Source: Prosapia bicincta (lineage: Eukaryota > Arthropoda > Insecta > Hemiptera > Cercopidae). Taken from it: a stretch of 64,000 nucleotides of DNA. The stretch covers positions 16,037,459-16,101,458 of the forward strand of contig JBAIZL010000006.1 in NCBI GenBank assembly GCA_036971475.1. Direction: 5' to 3'. Of the stretch, positions 10,013 to 23,100 are shown in pieces (within the stretch, counting starts at the first letter, position 1; the number at the start of each line of letters is the position of its first letter). The position numbers were made by a program, and so were the translations under genes. The notes under the pieces are model-generated. The model made no database searches, was not told where the DNA came from, and saw nothing but the letters and a program-made list of their open reading frames with translations.

Positions 10013-10476
10013 CTCTATTTGTAGAGTTCACATGCTTACAATCCATCCATTACACGGAACTACTGTCTGTCGAGGGCACATACTTACGATCCGTCCCATA
10101 ACCAGAATCAATAGATAGATTACAGACCCTCTATTTGTAGAGTTCACATGCTTACATTGCATCCCCTACACGGAAGTACTGTCTGTCGAGGACACATACT
10201 TACGATCCGTCCAAACCACAGAATCAATAGATAGATTACAGACCCTCTATTTGTAGAGTTCACATGCTTACAATCCATCCATTACACGGAACTACTGTCT
10301 GTCGAGGGCACATACTTACGATCCGTCCCATAACCAGAATCAATAGATAGATTACAGACCCTCTATTTGTAGAGTTCACATGCTTACATTGCATCCCCTA
10401 CACGGAAGTACTGTCTGTCGAGGACACATACTTACGATCCGTCCAAACCACAGAATCAATAGATAGATTACAGACC
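10013..10476 (+). repeat. Tandem duplication of a two-unit (232-bp) block
   Basis: Units starting at 10013 and 10129 are repeated at 10245 and 10361. In each pair a CATAACC-type long unit with CAATCCATCCATTACAC is followed by an AAACCAC-type long unit with GAGGACAC and GGAAGTACTG. It is the shortest higher-order repeat I see and lies next to the edge. The two copies look the same apart from the start of the first unit's neighbours. Confidence 0.85.
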
Positions 10477-10644
10477 CTCTATTTGTAGAGTTCACATGCT
10501 TATATTACATCCCCTACACGGAAGTACTGTCTGCCGAGGGCACATACTTACGATCCGTCCAAACCACAGAATCAAAAGATAGATTACAGACCCTCTATTT
10601 GTAGAGTTCACATGCTTACATTGCATCCCCTACACGGAAGTACT

Positions 10645-12483
10645 GTCTGTCGAGGGCACATACTTACGATCCGTCCAAACCACAGGATCAAAAGATAGAT
10701 TACAGACCCTCTATTTGTAGAGTTCACATGCTTACATTGCATCCCCTACACGGAACTACTGTCTGTCGAGGGCACATACTTACGATCCGTCCAGAATCAA
10801 TAGATAGATTACAGACCCTCTATTTGTAGAGTTCACATGCTTACATTGCATCCACTACACGGAAGTACTGTCTGTCGAGGGCACATACTCACGATCCGTC
10901 CAGAATCAATAGATAGATTACAGACCCTCTATTTGTAGAGTTCACATGCTTACATTGCATCCCCTACACGGAACTACTGTCTGTCGAGGGCACATACTTA
11001 CGATCCGTCCAGAATCAATAAATAGATTACAGACCCTCTATTTGTAGAGTTCACATGCTTACATTACATCCCCTACAAGGAAGTACTGTCTGTCGAGGGC
11101 ACATACTTACGATCCGTCCAAACCACAGAATCAAAAGATAGATTACAGACCCTCTATTTGTAGAGTTCACATGCTTACATTGCATCCCCTACACGGAAGT
11201 ACTGTCTGTCGAGGGCACATACTTACGATCCGTCCAAACCACAGGATCAAAAGATAGATTACAGACCCTCTATTTGTAGAGTTCACATGCTTACATTGCA
11301 TCCCCTACACGGAAGTACTGTCTGTCGAGGGCACATACTTACGATCCGTCCAAACCACAGAATCAAAAGATAGATTACAGACCCTCTATTTGTAGAGTTC
11401 ACATGCTTACATTGCATCCCCTACACGGAAGTACTGTCTGTCGAGGGCACATACTTACGATCCGTCCAGAATCAATAGATAGATTACAGACCCTCTATTT
11501 GTAGAGTTCACATGCTTACATTGCATCCACTACACGGAACTACTGTCTGTCGAGGGCACATACTTACGATCCGTCCAAACCACAGGATCAAAAGATAGAT
11601 TACAGACCCTCTATTTGTAGAGTTCACATGCTTACATTGCATCCCCTACACGGAACTACTGTCTGTCGAGGGCACATACTTACGATCCGTCCAGAATCAA
11701 TAGATAGATTACAGACCCTCTATTTGTAGAGTTCACATGCTTACATTGCATCCACTACACGGAAGTACTGTCTGTCGAGGGCACATACTCACGATCCGTC
11801 CAGAATCAATAGATAGATTACAGACCCTCTATTTGTAGAGTTCACATGCTTACATTGCATCCCCTACACGGAACTACTGTCTGTCGAGGGCACATACTTA
11901 CGATCCGTCCAGAATCAATAAATAGATTACAGACCCTCTATTTGTAGAGTTCACATGCTTACATTACATCCCCTACAAGGAAGTACTGTCTGTCGAGGGC
12001 ACATACTTACGATCCGTCCAAACCACAGAATCAAAAGATAGATTACAGACCCTCTATTTGTAGAGTTCACATGCTTACATTGCATCCCCTACACGGAAGT
12101 ACTGTCTGTCGAGGGCACATACTTACGATCCGTCCAAAATACAGGATCAAAAGATAGATTACAGACCCTCTATTTGTAGAGTTCACATGCTTACATTGCA
12201 TCCCCTACACGGAAGTACTGTCTGTCGAGGGCACATACTTACGATCCGTCCAAACCACAGAATCAAAAGATAGATTACAGACCCTCTATTTGTAGAGTTC
12301 ACATGCTTACATTGCATCCCCTACACGGAAGTACTGTCTGTCGAGGGCACATACTTACGATCCGTCCAGAATCAATAGATAGATTACAGACCCTCTATTT
12401 GTAGAGTTCACATGCTTACATTGCATCCACTACACGGAACTACTGTCTGTCGAGGGCACATACTTACGATCCGTCCAAACCAC
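10645..12483 (+). repeat. 900-bp higher-order repeat, two tandem copies
   Basis: Positions 10645-11583 match 11545-12483 at a spacing of 900 bp (eight units, four of them long). Shared rare markers include CACATACTCACG (10885/11785), AATCAATAAATAG (11011/11911) and ATTACATCCCCTACAAGG (11063/11963). The only difference I noticed inside the match is AAACCAC becoming AAAATAC at about 12138. The near identity indicates a recent event. Confidence 0.9.
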
Positions 12484-15400
12484 AGAATCAAAAGATAGAT
12501 TACAGACCCTTTATTTGTAGAGTTCACATGCTTACAATCCATCCACTACACGGAACTACTGTCTGTCGAGGGCACATACTTACGATCCGTCCAGAATCAA
12601 AAGATAGATTACAGACCCTCTATTTGTAGAGTTCACTTGCTTACATTGGATCCCCTACACGGAACTACTGTCTGTCGAGGGCACATACTTACGATCCGTC
12701 CAGAATCAATAGATAGATTACAGACCCTCTATTTGTAGAGTTCACATGCTTACATTGCATCCACTACACGGAACTACTGTCTGTCGAGGGCACATACTTA
12801 CGATCCATCCAGAATCAAAAGATAGATTACAGACCCTCTATTTGTAGAGTTCACATGCTTACATTGCATCCCCTACACGGAACTACTGTCTGTCGAGGGC
12901 ACATACTTACGATCCGTCCAGAATCAATAGATAGATTACAGACCCTCTATTTGTAGAGTTCACATGCTTACATTGCATCCACTACACGGAACTACTGTCT
13001 GTCGAGGGCACATACTTACGATCCGTCCAGAATCAAAAGATAGATTACAGACCCTCTATTTGTAGAGTTCACATGCTTACATTGCATCCCCTACACGGAA
13101 CTACTGTATGTCGAGGGCACATACTTACGATCCGTTCAGAATCAAAAGATAGATTACAGACCCTCTATTTGTAGAGTTCACATGCTTACATTGCATCCCC
13201 TACACGGAACTACTGTCTGTCGAGGGCACATACTTACGATCCGTCCAGAATCAAAAGATAGATTACAGACCCTCTATTTGTAGAGTTCACATGCTTACAT
13301 TGCATCCACTACACGGAACTACTGTCTGTCGAGGGCACATACTTACGATCCGTCCAGAATCAAAAGATAGATTACAGACCCTCTATTTGTAGAGTTCACA
13401 TGCTTACATTGCATCCCCTACACGGAACTACTGTCTGTCGAGGGCACATACTTACGATCCGTCCAGAATCAATAGATAGATTACAGACCCTCTATTTGTA
13501 GAGTTCACATGCTTACATTGCATCCCCTACACGGAACTAATGTCTGTCGAGGGCACATACTTACGATCCGTCCAGAATCAATAGATAGATTACAGACCCT
13601 CTATTTGTAGAGTTCACATGCTTACATTGCATCCCCTACACGGAACTACTGTCTGTCGAGGGCACATACTTACGATCCGTCCAGAATCAATAGATAGATT
13701 ACAGACCCTCTATTTGTAGAGTTCACATGCTTACATTGCATCCACTACACGGAAGTACTGTCTGTCGAGGGCACATACTCACGATCCGTCCAGAATCAAT
13801 AGATAGATTACAGACCCTCTATTTGTAGAGTTCACATGCTTACATTGCATCCCCTACACGGAACTACTGTCTGTCGAGGGCACATACTTACGATCCGTCC
13901 AGAATCAATAAATAGATTACAGACCCTCTATTTGTAGAGTTCACATGCTTACATTACATCCCCTACAAGGAAGTACTGTCTGTCGAGGGCACATACTTAC
14001 GATCCGTCCAAACCACAGAATCAAAAGATAGATTACAGACCCTCTATTTGTAGAGTTCACATGCTTACATTGCATCCCCTACACGGAAGTACTGTCTGTC
14101 GAGGGCACATACTTACGATCCGTCCAAACCACAGGATCAAAAGATAGATTACAGACCCTCTATTTGTAGAGTTCACATGCTTACATTGCATCCCCTACAC
14201 GGAAGTACTGTCTGTCGAGGGCACATACTTACGATCCGTCCAAACCACAGAATCAAAAGATAGATTACAGACCCTCTATTTGTAGAGTTCACATGCTTAC
14301 ATTGCATCCCCTACACGGAAGTACTGTCTGTCGAGGGCACATACTTACGATCCGTCCAGAATCAATAGATAGATTACAGACCCTCTATTTGTAGAGTTCA
14401 CATGCTTACATTGCATCCACTACACGGAACTACTGTCTGTCGAGGGCACATACTTACGATCCGTCCAAACCACAGAATCAAAAGATAGATTACAGACCCT
14501 TTATTTGTAGAGTTCACATGCTTACAATCCATCCACTACACGGAACTACTGTCTGTCGAGGGCACATACTTACGATCCGTCCAGAATCAAAAGATAGATT
14601 ACAGACCCTCTATTTGTAGAGTTCACTTGCTTACATTGGATCCCCTACACGGAACTACTGTCTGTCGAGGGCACATACTTACGATCCGTCCAGAATCAAT
14701 AGATAGATTACAGACCCTCTATTTGTAGAGTTCACATGCTTACATTGCATCCACTACACGGAACTACTGTCTGTCGAGGGCACATACTTACGATCCATCC
14801 AGAATCAAAAGATAGATTACAGACCCTCTATTTGTAGAGTTCACATGCTTACATTGCATCCCCTACACGGAACTACTGTCTGTCGAGGGCACATACTTAC
14901 GATCCGTCCAGAATCAATAGATAGATTACAGACCCTCTATTTGTAGAGTTCACATGCTTACATTGCATCCACTACACGGAACTACTGTCTGTCGAGGGCA
15001 CATACTTACGATCCGTCCAGAATCAAAAGATAGATTACAGACCCTCTATTTGTAGAGTTCACATGCTTACATTGCATCCCCTACACGGAACTACTGTATG
15101 TCGAGGGCACATACTTACGATCCGTCCAGAATCAAAAGATAGATTACAGACCCTCTATTTGTAGAGTTCACATGCTTACATTGCATCCCCTACACGGAAC
15201 TACTGTCTGTCGAGGGCACATACTTACGATCCGTCCAGAATCAAAAGATAGATTACAGACCCTCTATTTGTAGAGTTCACATGCTTACATTGCATCCACT
15301 ACACGGAACTACTGTCTGTCGAGGGCACATACTTACGATCCGTCCAGAATCAAAAGATAGATTACAGACCCTCTATTTGTAGAGTTCACATGCTTACATT

Positions 15401-15730
15401 GCATCCCCTACACGGAACTACTGTCTGTCGAGGGCACATACTTACGATCCGTCCAGAATCAATAGATAGATTACAGACCCTCTATTTGTAGAGTTCACAT
15501 GCTTACATTGCATCCCCTACACGGAACTAATGTCTGTCGAGGGCACATACTTACGATCCGTCCAGAATCAATAGATAGATTACAGACCCTCTATTTGTAG
15601 AGTTCACATGCTTACATTGCATCCCCTACACGGAACTACTGTCTGTCGAGGGCACATACTTACGATCCGTCCAGAATCAATAGATAGATTACAGACCCTC
15701 TATTTGTAGAGTTCACATGCTTACATTGCA
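11600..15730 (+). repeat. 1990-bp higher-order repeat, two tandem copies
   Basis: About 11600-13740 matches 13590-15730 at a spacing of 1990 bp (18 units, four long). Markers include CACATACTCACG, AATCAATAAATAG, the CTTTATTTG/ACAATCC unit (12509/14499), the GGATCC unit and GGAACTAATG (13533/15523). Differences noticed are the AAAATAC variant at 12138, present only in the first copy, and GTTCAGAATC at about 13134 against GTCCAGAATC. The block contains the second copy of the 900-bp repeat, so duplications are nested. Confidence 0.9.
12393..12726 (+). repeat. Three-unit marker module (long AAACCAC unit, TTTATTTG/ACAATCC unit, GGATCC unit), first copy
   Basis: A 116-bp AAACCAC unit is followed by a 109-bp unit that keeps edge-type features (CTTTATTTGTAG and ACAATCCATCC), then a 109-bp unit with TTCACTTGCTTACATTGG creating GGATCC at 12648-12653. 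The middle unit recurs with its hallmark near 14501, 16143, 18221, 22978, 29412, 33522, 34736, 41194, 43286 and 45037, each time after an AAACCAC unit. The GGATCC unit is missing after the 16143 and 18221 copies, a one-unit loss shared by descent. Confidence 0.85.
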
Positions 15731-18700
15731 TCCCCTACACGGAACTACTGTCTGTCGAGGGCACATACTTACGATCCGTCCAGAATCAATAGATAGATTA
15801 CAGACCCTCTATTTGTAGAGTTCACATGCTTACATTGCATCCCCTACACGGAACTACTGTCTGTCGAGGGCACATACTTACGATCCGTCCAGAATCAATA
15901 GATAGATTACAGACCCTCTATTTGTAGAGTTCACATGCTTACATTGCATCCCCTACACGGAAGTACTGTCTGTCGAGGGCACATACTTACGATCCGTCCA
16001 GAATCAATAGATAGATTACAGACCCTCTATTTGTAGAGTTCACATGCTTACATTGCATCCACTACACGGAACTACTGTCTGTCGAGGGCACATACTTACG
16101 ATCCGTCCAAACCACAGAATCAAAAGATAGATTACAGACCCTTTATTTGTAGAGTTCACATGCTTACAATCCATCCACTACACGGAACTACTGTCTGTCG
16201 AGGGCACATACTTACGATCCGTCCAGAATCAATAGATAGATTACAGACCCTCTATTTGTAGAGTTCACATGCTTACATTGCATCCACTACACGGAACTAC
16301 TGTCTGTCGAGGGCACATACTTACGATCCATCCAGAATCAAAAGATAGATTACAGACCCTCTATTTGTAGAGTTCACATGCTTACATTGCATCCCCTACA
16401 CGGAACTACTGTCTGTCGAGGGCACATACTTACGATCCGTCCAGAATCAATAGATAGATTACAGACCCTCTATTTGTAGAGTTCACATGCTTACATTGCA
16501 TCCACTACACGGAACTACTGTCTGTCGAGGGCACATACTTACGATCCGTCCAGAATCAAAAGATAGATTACAGACCCTCTATTTGTAGAGTTCACATGCT
16601 TACATTGCATCCCCTACACGGAACTACTGTATGTCGAGGGCACATACTTACGATCCGTCCAGAATCAAAAGATAGATTACAGACCCTCTATTTGTAGAGT
16701 TCACATGCTTACATTGCATCCCCTACACGGAACTACTGTCTGTCGAGGGCACATACTTACGATCCGTCCAGAATCAAAAGATAGATTACAGACCCTCTAT
16801 TTGTAGAGTTCACATGCTTACATTGCATCCACTACACGGAACTACTGTCTGTCGAGGGCACATACTTACGATCCGTCCAGAATCAAAAGATAGATTACAG
16901 ACCCTCTATTTGTAGAGTTCACATGCTTACATTGCATCCCCTACACGGAACTACTGTCTGTCGAGGGCACATACTTACGATCCGTCCAGAATCAATAGAT
17001 AGATTACAGACCCTCTATTTGTAGAGTTCACATGCTTACATTGCATCCACTACACGGAACTACTGTCTGTCGAGGGCACATACTTACGATCCGTCCAGAA
17101 TCAAAAGATAGATTACAGACCCTCTATTTGTAGAGTTCACATGCTTACATTGCATCCCCTACACGGAACTACTGTATGTCGAGGGCACATACTTACGATC
17201 CGTCCAGAATCAAAAGATAGATTACAGACCCTCTATTTGTAGAGTTCACATGCTTACATTGCATCCCCTACACGGAACTACTGTCTGTCGAGGGCACATA
17301 CTTACGATCCGTCCAGAATCAAAAGATAGATTACAGACCCTCTATTTGTAGAGTTCACATGCTTACATTGCATCCACTACACGGAACTACTGTCTGTCGA
17401 GGGCACATACTTACGATCCGTCCAGAATCAAAAGATAGATTACAGACCCTCTATTTGTAGAGTTCACATGCTTACATTGCATCCCCTACACGGAACTACT
17501 GTCTGTCGAGGGCACATACTTACGATCCGTCCAGAATCAATAGATAGATTACAGACCCTCTATTTGTAGAGTTCACATGCTTACATTGCATCCCCTACAC
17601 GGAACTAATGTCTGTCGAGGGCACATACTTACGATCCGTCCAGAATCAATAGATAGATTACAGACCCTCTATTTGTAGAGTTCACATGCTTACATTGCAT
17701 CCCCTACACGGAACTACTGTCTGTCGAGGGCACATACTTACGATCCGTCCAGAATCAATAGATAGATTACAGACCCTCTATTTGTAGAGTTCACATGCTT
17801 ACATTGCATCCCCTACACGGAACTACTGTCTGTCGAGGGCACATACTTACGATCCGTCCAGAATCAATAGATAGATTACAGACCCTCTATTTGTAGAGTT
17901 CACATGCTTACATTGCATCCCCTACACGGAACTACTGTCTGTCGAGGGCACATACTTACGATCCGTCCAGAATCAATAGATAGATTACAGACCCTCTATT
18001 TGTAGAGTTCACATGCTTACATTGCATCCCCTACACGGAAGTACTGTCTGTCGAGGGCACATACTTACGATCCGTCCAGAATCAATAGATAGATTACAGA
18101 CCCTCTATTTGTAGAGTTCACATGCTTACATTGCATCCACTACACGGAACTACTGTCTGTCGAGGGCACATACTTACGATCCGTCCAAACCACAGAATCA
18201 AAAGATAGATTACAGACCCTTTATTTGTAGAGTTCACATGCTTACAATCCATCCACTACACGGAACTACTGTCTGTCGAGGGCACATACTTACGATCCGT
18301 CCAGAATCAATAGATAGATTACAGACCCTCTATTTGTAGAGTTCACATGCTTACATTGCATCCACTACACGGAACTACTGTCTGTCGAGGGCACATACTT
18401 ACGATCCATCCAGAATCAAAAGATAGATTACAGACCCTCTATTTGTAGAGTTCACATGCTTACATTGCATCCCCTACACGGAACTACTGTCTGTCGAGGG
18501 CACATACTTACGATCCGTCCAGAATCAATAGATAGATTACAGACCCTCTATTTGTAGAGTTCACATGCTTACATTGCATCCACTACACGGAACTACTGTC
18601 TGTCGAGGGCACATACTTACGATCCGTCCAGAATCAAAAGATAGATTACAGACCCTCTATTTGTAGAGTTCACATGCTTACATTGCATCCCCTACACGGA

Positions 18701-19120
18701 ACTACTGTATGTCGAGGGCACATACTTACGATCCGTCCAGAATCAAAAGATAGATTACAGACCCTCTATTTGTAGAGTTCACATGCTTACATTGCATCCC
18801 CTACACGGAACTACTGTCTGTCGAGGGCACATACTTACGATCCGTCCAGAATCAAAAGATAGATTACAGACCCTCTATTTGTAGAGTTCACATGCTTACA
18901 TTGCATCCACTACACGGAACTACTGTCTGTCGAGGGCACATACTTACGATCCGTCCAGAATCAAAAGATAGATTACAGACCCTCTATTTGTAGAGTTCAC
19001 ATGCTTACATTGCATCCCCTACACGGAACTACTGTCTGTCGAGGGCACATACTTACGATCCGTCCAGAATCAATAGATAGATTACAGACCCTCTATTTGT
19101 AGAGTTCACATGCTTACATT
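14800..19120 (+). repeat. 2078-bp higher-order repeat, two tandem copies
   Basis: About 14800-17045 matches 16880-19120 at a spacing of 2078 bp (19 units, one long). Markers: CTGTATGTCGAG (15092/17170; also 16628/18706), GGAACTAATG (15523/17601), GATCCATCC (16327/18405) and the CTTTATTTG unit (16143/18221). Nearly all units here are the short form, unlike the edge. Boundaries are approximate because interior units are so alike. Confidence 0.85.
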
Positions 19121-20149
19121 GCATCCCCTACACGGAACTAATGTCTGTCGAGGGCACATACTTACGATCCGTCCAGAATCAATAGATAGATTACAGACCC
19201 TCTATTTGTAGAGTTCACATGCTTACATTGCATCCCCTACACGGAACTACTGTCTGTCGAGGGCACATACTTACGATCCGTCCAGAATCAATAGATAGAT
19301 TACAGACCCTCTATTTGTAGAGTTCACATGCTTACATTGCATCCCCTACACGGAACTACTGTCTGTCGAGGGCACATACTTACGATCCGTCCAGAATCAA
19401 TAGATAGATTACAGACCCTCTATTTGTAGAGTTCACATGCTTACATTGCATCCCCTACACGGAACTACTGTCTGTCGAGGGCACATATTTACGATCCGTC
19501 CAGAATCAATAGATAGATTACAGACCCTCTATTTGTAGAGTTCACATGCTTACATTGCATCCACTACACGGAACTACTGTCTGTCGAGGGCACATACTTA
19601 CGGTCCGTCCAGAATCAATAGATAGATTACAGACCCTCTATTTGTAGAGTTCACATGCTTACATTGCATCCCCTACACGGAACTACTGTCTGGCGAGGGC
19701 ACATACTTACTATCCGTCCAGAATCAATAGATAGATTACAGACCCTCTATTTGTAGAGTTCACATGCTTACATTGCATCCACTACACGGAACTACTGTCT
19801 GGCGAGGGCACATACTTACGATCCGTCCTGAATCAATAGATAGATTACAGACCCTCTATTTGTAGAGTTCACATGCTTACATTGCATCCCCTACACGGAA
19901 CTACTGTCTGTCGAGGGCACATACTTACGATCCGTCCAGAATCAATAGATAGATTACAGACCCTCTATTTGTAGAGTTCACATGCTTACATTGCATCCCC
20001 TACACGGAAGTACTGTCTGTCGAGGGCACATACTTACGATCCGTCCAGAATCAATAGATAGATTACAGACCCTCTATTTGTAGAGTTCACATGCTTACAT
20101 TGCATCCCCTACACGGAAGTACTGTCTGTCGAGGGCACATACTTACGAT
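19121..20149 (+). repeat. Ordinary satellite units between larger duplications
   Basis: Short 109-bp units with common variants only. Minor marks are CATATTTACG near 19486, GGTCCGTCC near 19610, TGGCGAGG near 19692 and 19800, CTATCCGTCC near 19710 and GTCCTGAATC near 19826. Apart from the unit itself I see no structure here. Confidence 0.85.
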
Positions 20150-23100
20150 CCGTCCAGAATCAATAGATAGATTACAGACCCTCTATTTGTAGAGTTCACA
20201 TGCTTAAATTGTATCCCCTACACGGAACTACTGTCTGTCGAGGGCACATACTTACGATCCGTCCCATAACCAGAATCAATAGATAGATTACAGACCCTCT
20301 ATTTGTAGAGTTCACATGCTTACATTGCATCTACTACACGGAACTACTGTCTGTCAAGGGCACATACTTACGATCCGTTCCATAACCAGAATCAATAGAT
20401 AGATTACAGACCCTCTATTTGTAGAGTTCACATGCTTACATTGCATCCCCTACACGGAACTACTGTCTGTCGAGGGCACATACTTACGATCCGTCCAGAA
20501 TCAATAGATAGATTACAGACCCTCTATTTGTAGAGTTCACATGCTTACATTGCATCCACTACACGGAACTACTGTCTGTCAAGGGCACATACTTACGATC
20601 CGTCCCATAACTAGAATCAATAGATAGATTACAGACCCTCTATTTGTAGAGTTCACATGCTTACATTGCATCCCCTACACGGAACTACTGTCTGTCGAGG
20701 GCACATACTTACGATCCGTCCAGAATCAATAGATAGATTACAGACCCTCTATTTGTAGAGTTCACATGCTTACATTGCATCCCCTACACGGAACTACTGT
20801 CTGTCGAGGGCACATACTTACGATCCGTCCCATAACCAGAATCAATAGATAGATTACAGACCCTCTATTTGTAGAGTTCACATGCTTACATTGCATCCAC
20901 TACACGGAACTACTGTCTGTCAAGGGCACATACTTACGATCCGTCCCATAACCAGAATCAATAGATAGATTACAGATCCTCTATTTGTAGAGTTCACATG
21001 CTTACATTGCATCCACTACACGGAACTACTGTCTGTCAAGGGCACATACTTACGATCCGTCCCATAACCAGAATCAATAGATAGATTACAGACCCTCTAT
21101 TTGTAGAGTTCACATGCTTACATTGCATCCCCTACACGGAACTACTGTCTGTCGAGGGCACATACTTACGATCCGTCCAGAATCAATAGATAGATTACAG
21201 ACCCTCTATTTGTAGAGTTCACATGCTTACATTGCATCCCCTACACGGAACTACTGTCTGTCGAGGGCACATACTTACGATCCGTCCCATAACCAGAATC
21301 AATAGATAGATTACAGACCCTCTATTTGTAGAGTTCACATGCTTACATTGCATCCACTACGCGGAACTACTGTCTGTCGAGGGCACATACTTACGATCCG
21401 TCCAGAATCAATAGATAGATTACAGACCCTCTATTTGTAGAGTTCACATGCTTACATTGCATCCACTACACAGAACTACTGTCTGTCGAGGGCACATACT
21501 TACGATCCGTCCAGAATCAATAGATAGATTACAGACCCTCTATTTGTAGAGGTCACATGCTTACATTGCATCCCCTACACGGAACTACGGTCTGTCGAGG
21601 GCACATACTTACGATCCGTCCAGAATCAATAGATAGATTACAGACCCTCTATTTGTAGAGTTCACATGCTTACATTGCATCCCCAACACGGAAGTACTGT
21701 CTGTCGAGGGCACATACTTACGATCCGTCCAGAATCAATAGATAGATTACAGACCCTCTATTTGTAGAGTTCACATGCTTACATTGCATCCACTACACGG
21801 AACTACTGTCTGTCGAGGGCACATACTTACGATCCGTCCAGAATCAATAGATAGATTACAGACCCTCTATTTGTAGAGTTCACATGCTTACATTGCATCC
21901 CCTACACGGAACTACTGTCTGTCGAGGGCACATACTTACGATCCGTCCAGAATCAATAGATAGATTACAGACCCTCTATTTGTAGAGTTCACATGCTTAC
22001 ATTGCATCCACTACACGGAACTACTGTCTGTCGAGGGCACATACTTACGATCCATCTAGAATCAATAGATAGATTACAGACCCTCTATTTGTAGAGTTCA
22101 CATGCTTACATTGCATCCACTACACGGAACTACTGTCTGTCGAGGGCACATACTTACGATCCGTCCAGAATCAATAGATAGATTACAGACCCTCTATTTG
22201 TAGAGTTCACATGCTTACATTGCATCCACTACACGGAACTACTGTCTGTCGAGGGCACATACTTACGATCCGTCCAGAATCAATAGATAGATTACAGACC
22301 CTCTATTTGTAGAGTTCACATGCTTACATTGCATCCCCTACACGGAAGTACTGTCTGTCGAGGGCACATACTTACGATCCGTCCAGAATCAATAGATAGA
22401 TTACAGACCCTCTATTTGTAGAGTTCACATGCTTACATTGCATCCACTACACGGAAGTACTGTCTGTCAAGGGCACATACTTACGATCCGTCCAGAATCA
22501 ATAGATAGATTACAGACCTTCTATTTGTAGAGTTCACATGCTTACATTGCATCCCCTACACGGAACTACTGTCTGTCGAGGGCACATACTTACGATCCGT
22601 CCAGAATCAATAGATAGATTACAGACCCTCTATTTGTAGAGTTCACATGCTTACATTACATCCCATACAAGGAAGTACTTTCTGTCGAGTGCACATACTT
22701 ACGATCCGTCCAAACCACAGAATCAAAAGATAGATTACAGACCCTCTATTTGTAGAGTTCACATGCTTACATTGCATCCCCTACACGGAAGTACTGTCTG
22801 TCGAGGGCACATACTTACGATCCGTCCAAACCACAGGATCAAACGATAGATTACAGACCCTCTATTTGTAGAGTTCACATGCTTACATTGCATCCACTAC
22901 ACGGAACTACTGTCTGTCGAGGGCACATACTTACGATCCGTCCAAACCACAGAATCAAAAGATAGATTACAGACCCTTTATTTGTAGAGTTCACATGCTT
23001 ACAATCCATCCACTACACGGAACTACTGTCTGTCGAGGGCACATACTTACGATCCGTCCAGAATCAAAAGATAGATTACAGACCCTCTATTTGTAGAGTT

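Larger units (their letters stand above)
9604..10476 (+). repeat. Diverse edge units of the satellite next to the junction
   Basis: The first units differ from the interior consensus at several positions: ACAATCCATCC for ACATTGCATCC, GAGGACAC for GAGGGCAC, CTTTATTTG for CTCTATTTG, ATTACACGG for CCTACACGG, and mostly the long 116-bp form. Unit starts are 9604, 9720, 9788, 9904, 10013, 10129, 10245, 10361 and 10477, giving lengths 116, 68, 116, 109, 116, 116, 116 and 116. The diversity and the excess of long units fit array edges escaping homogenisation. Confidence 0.9.
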
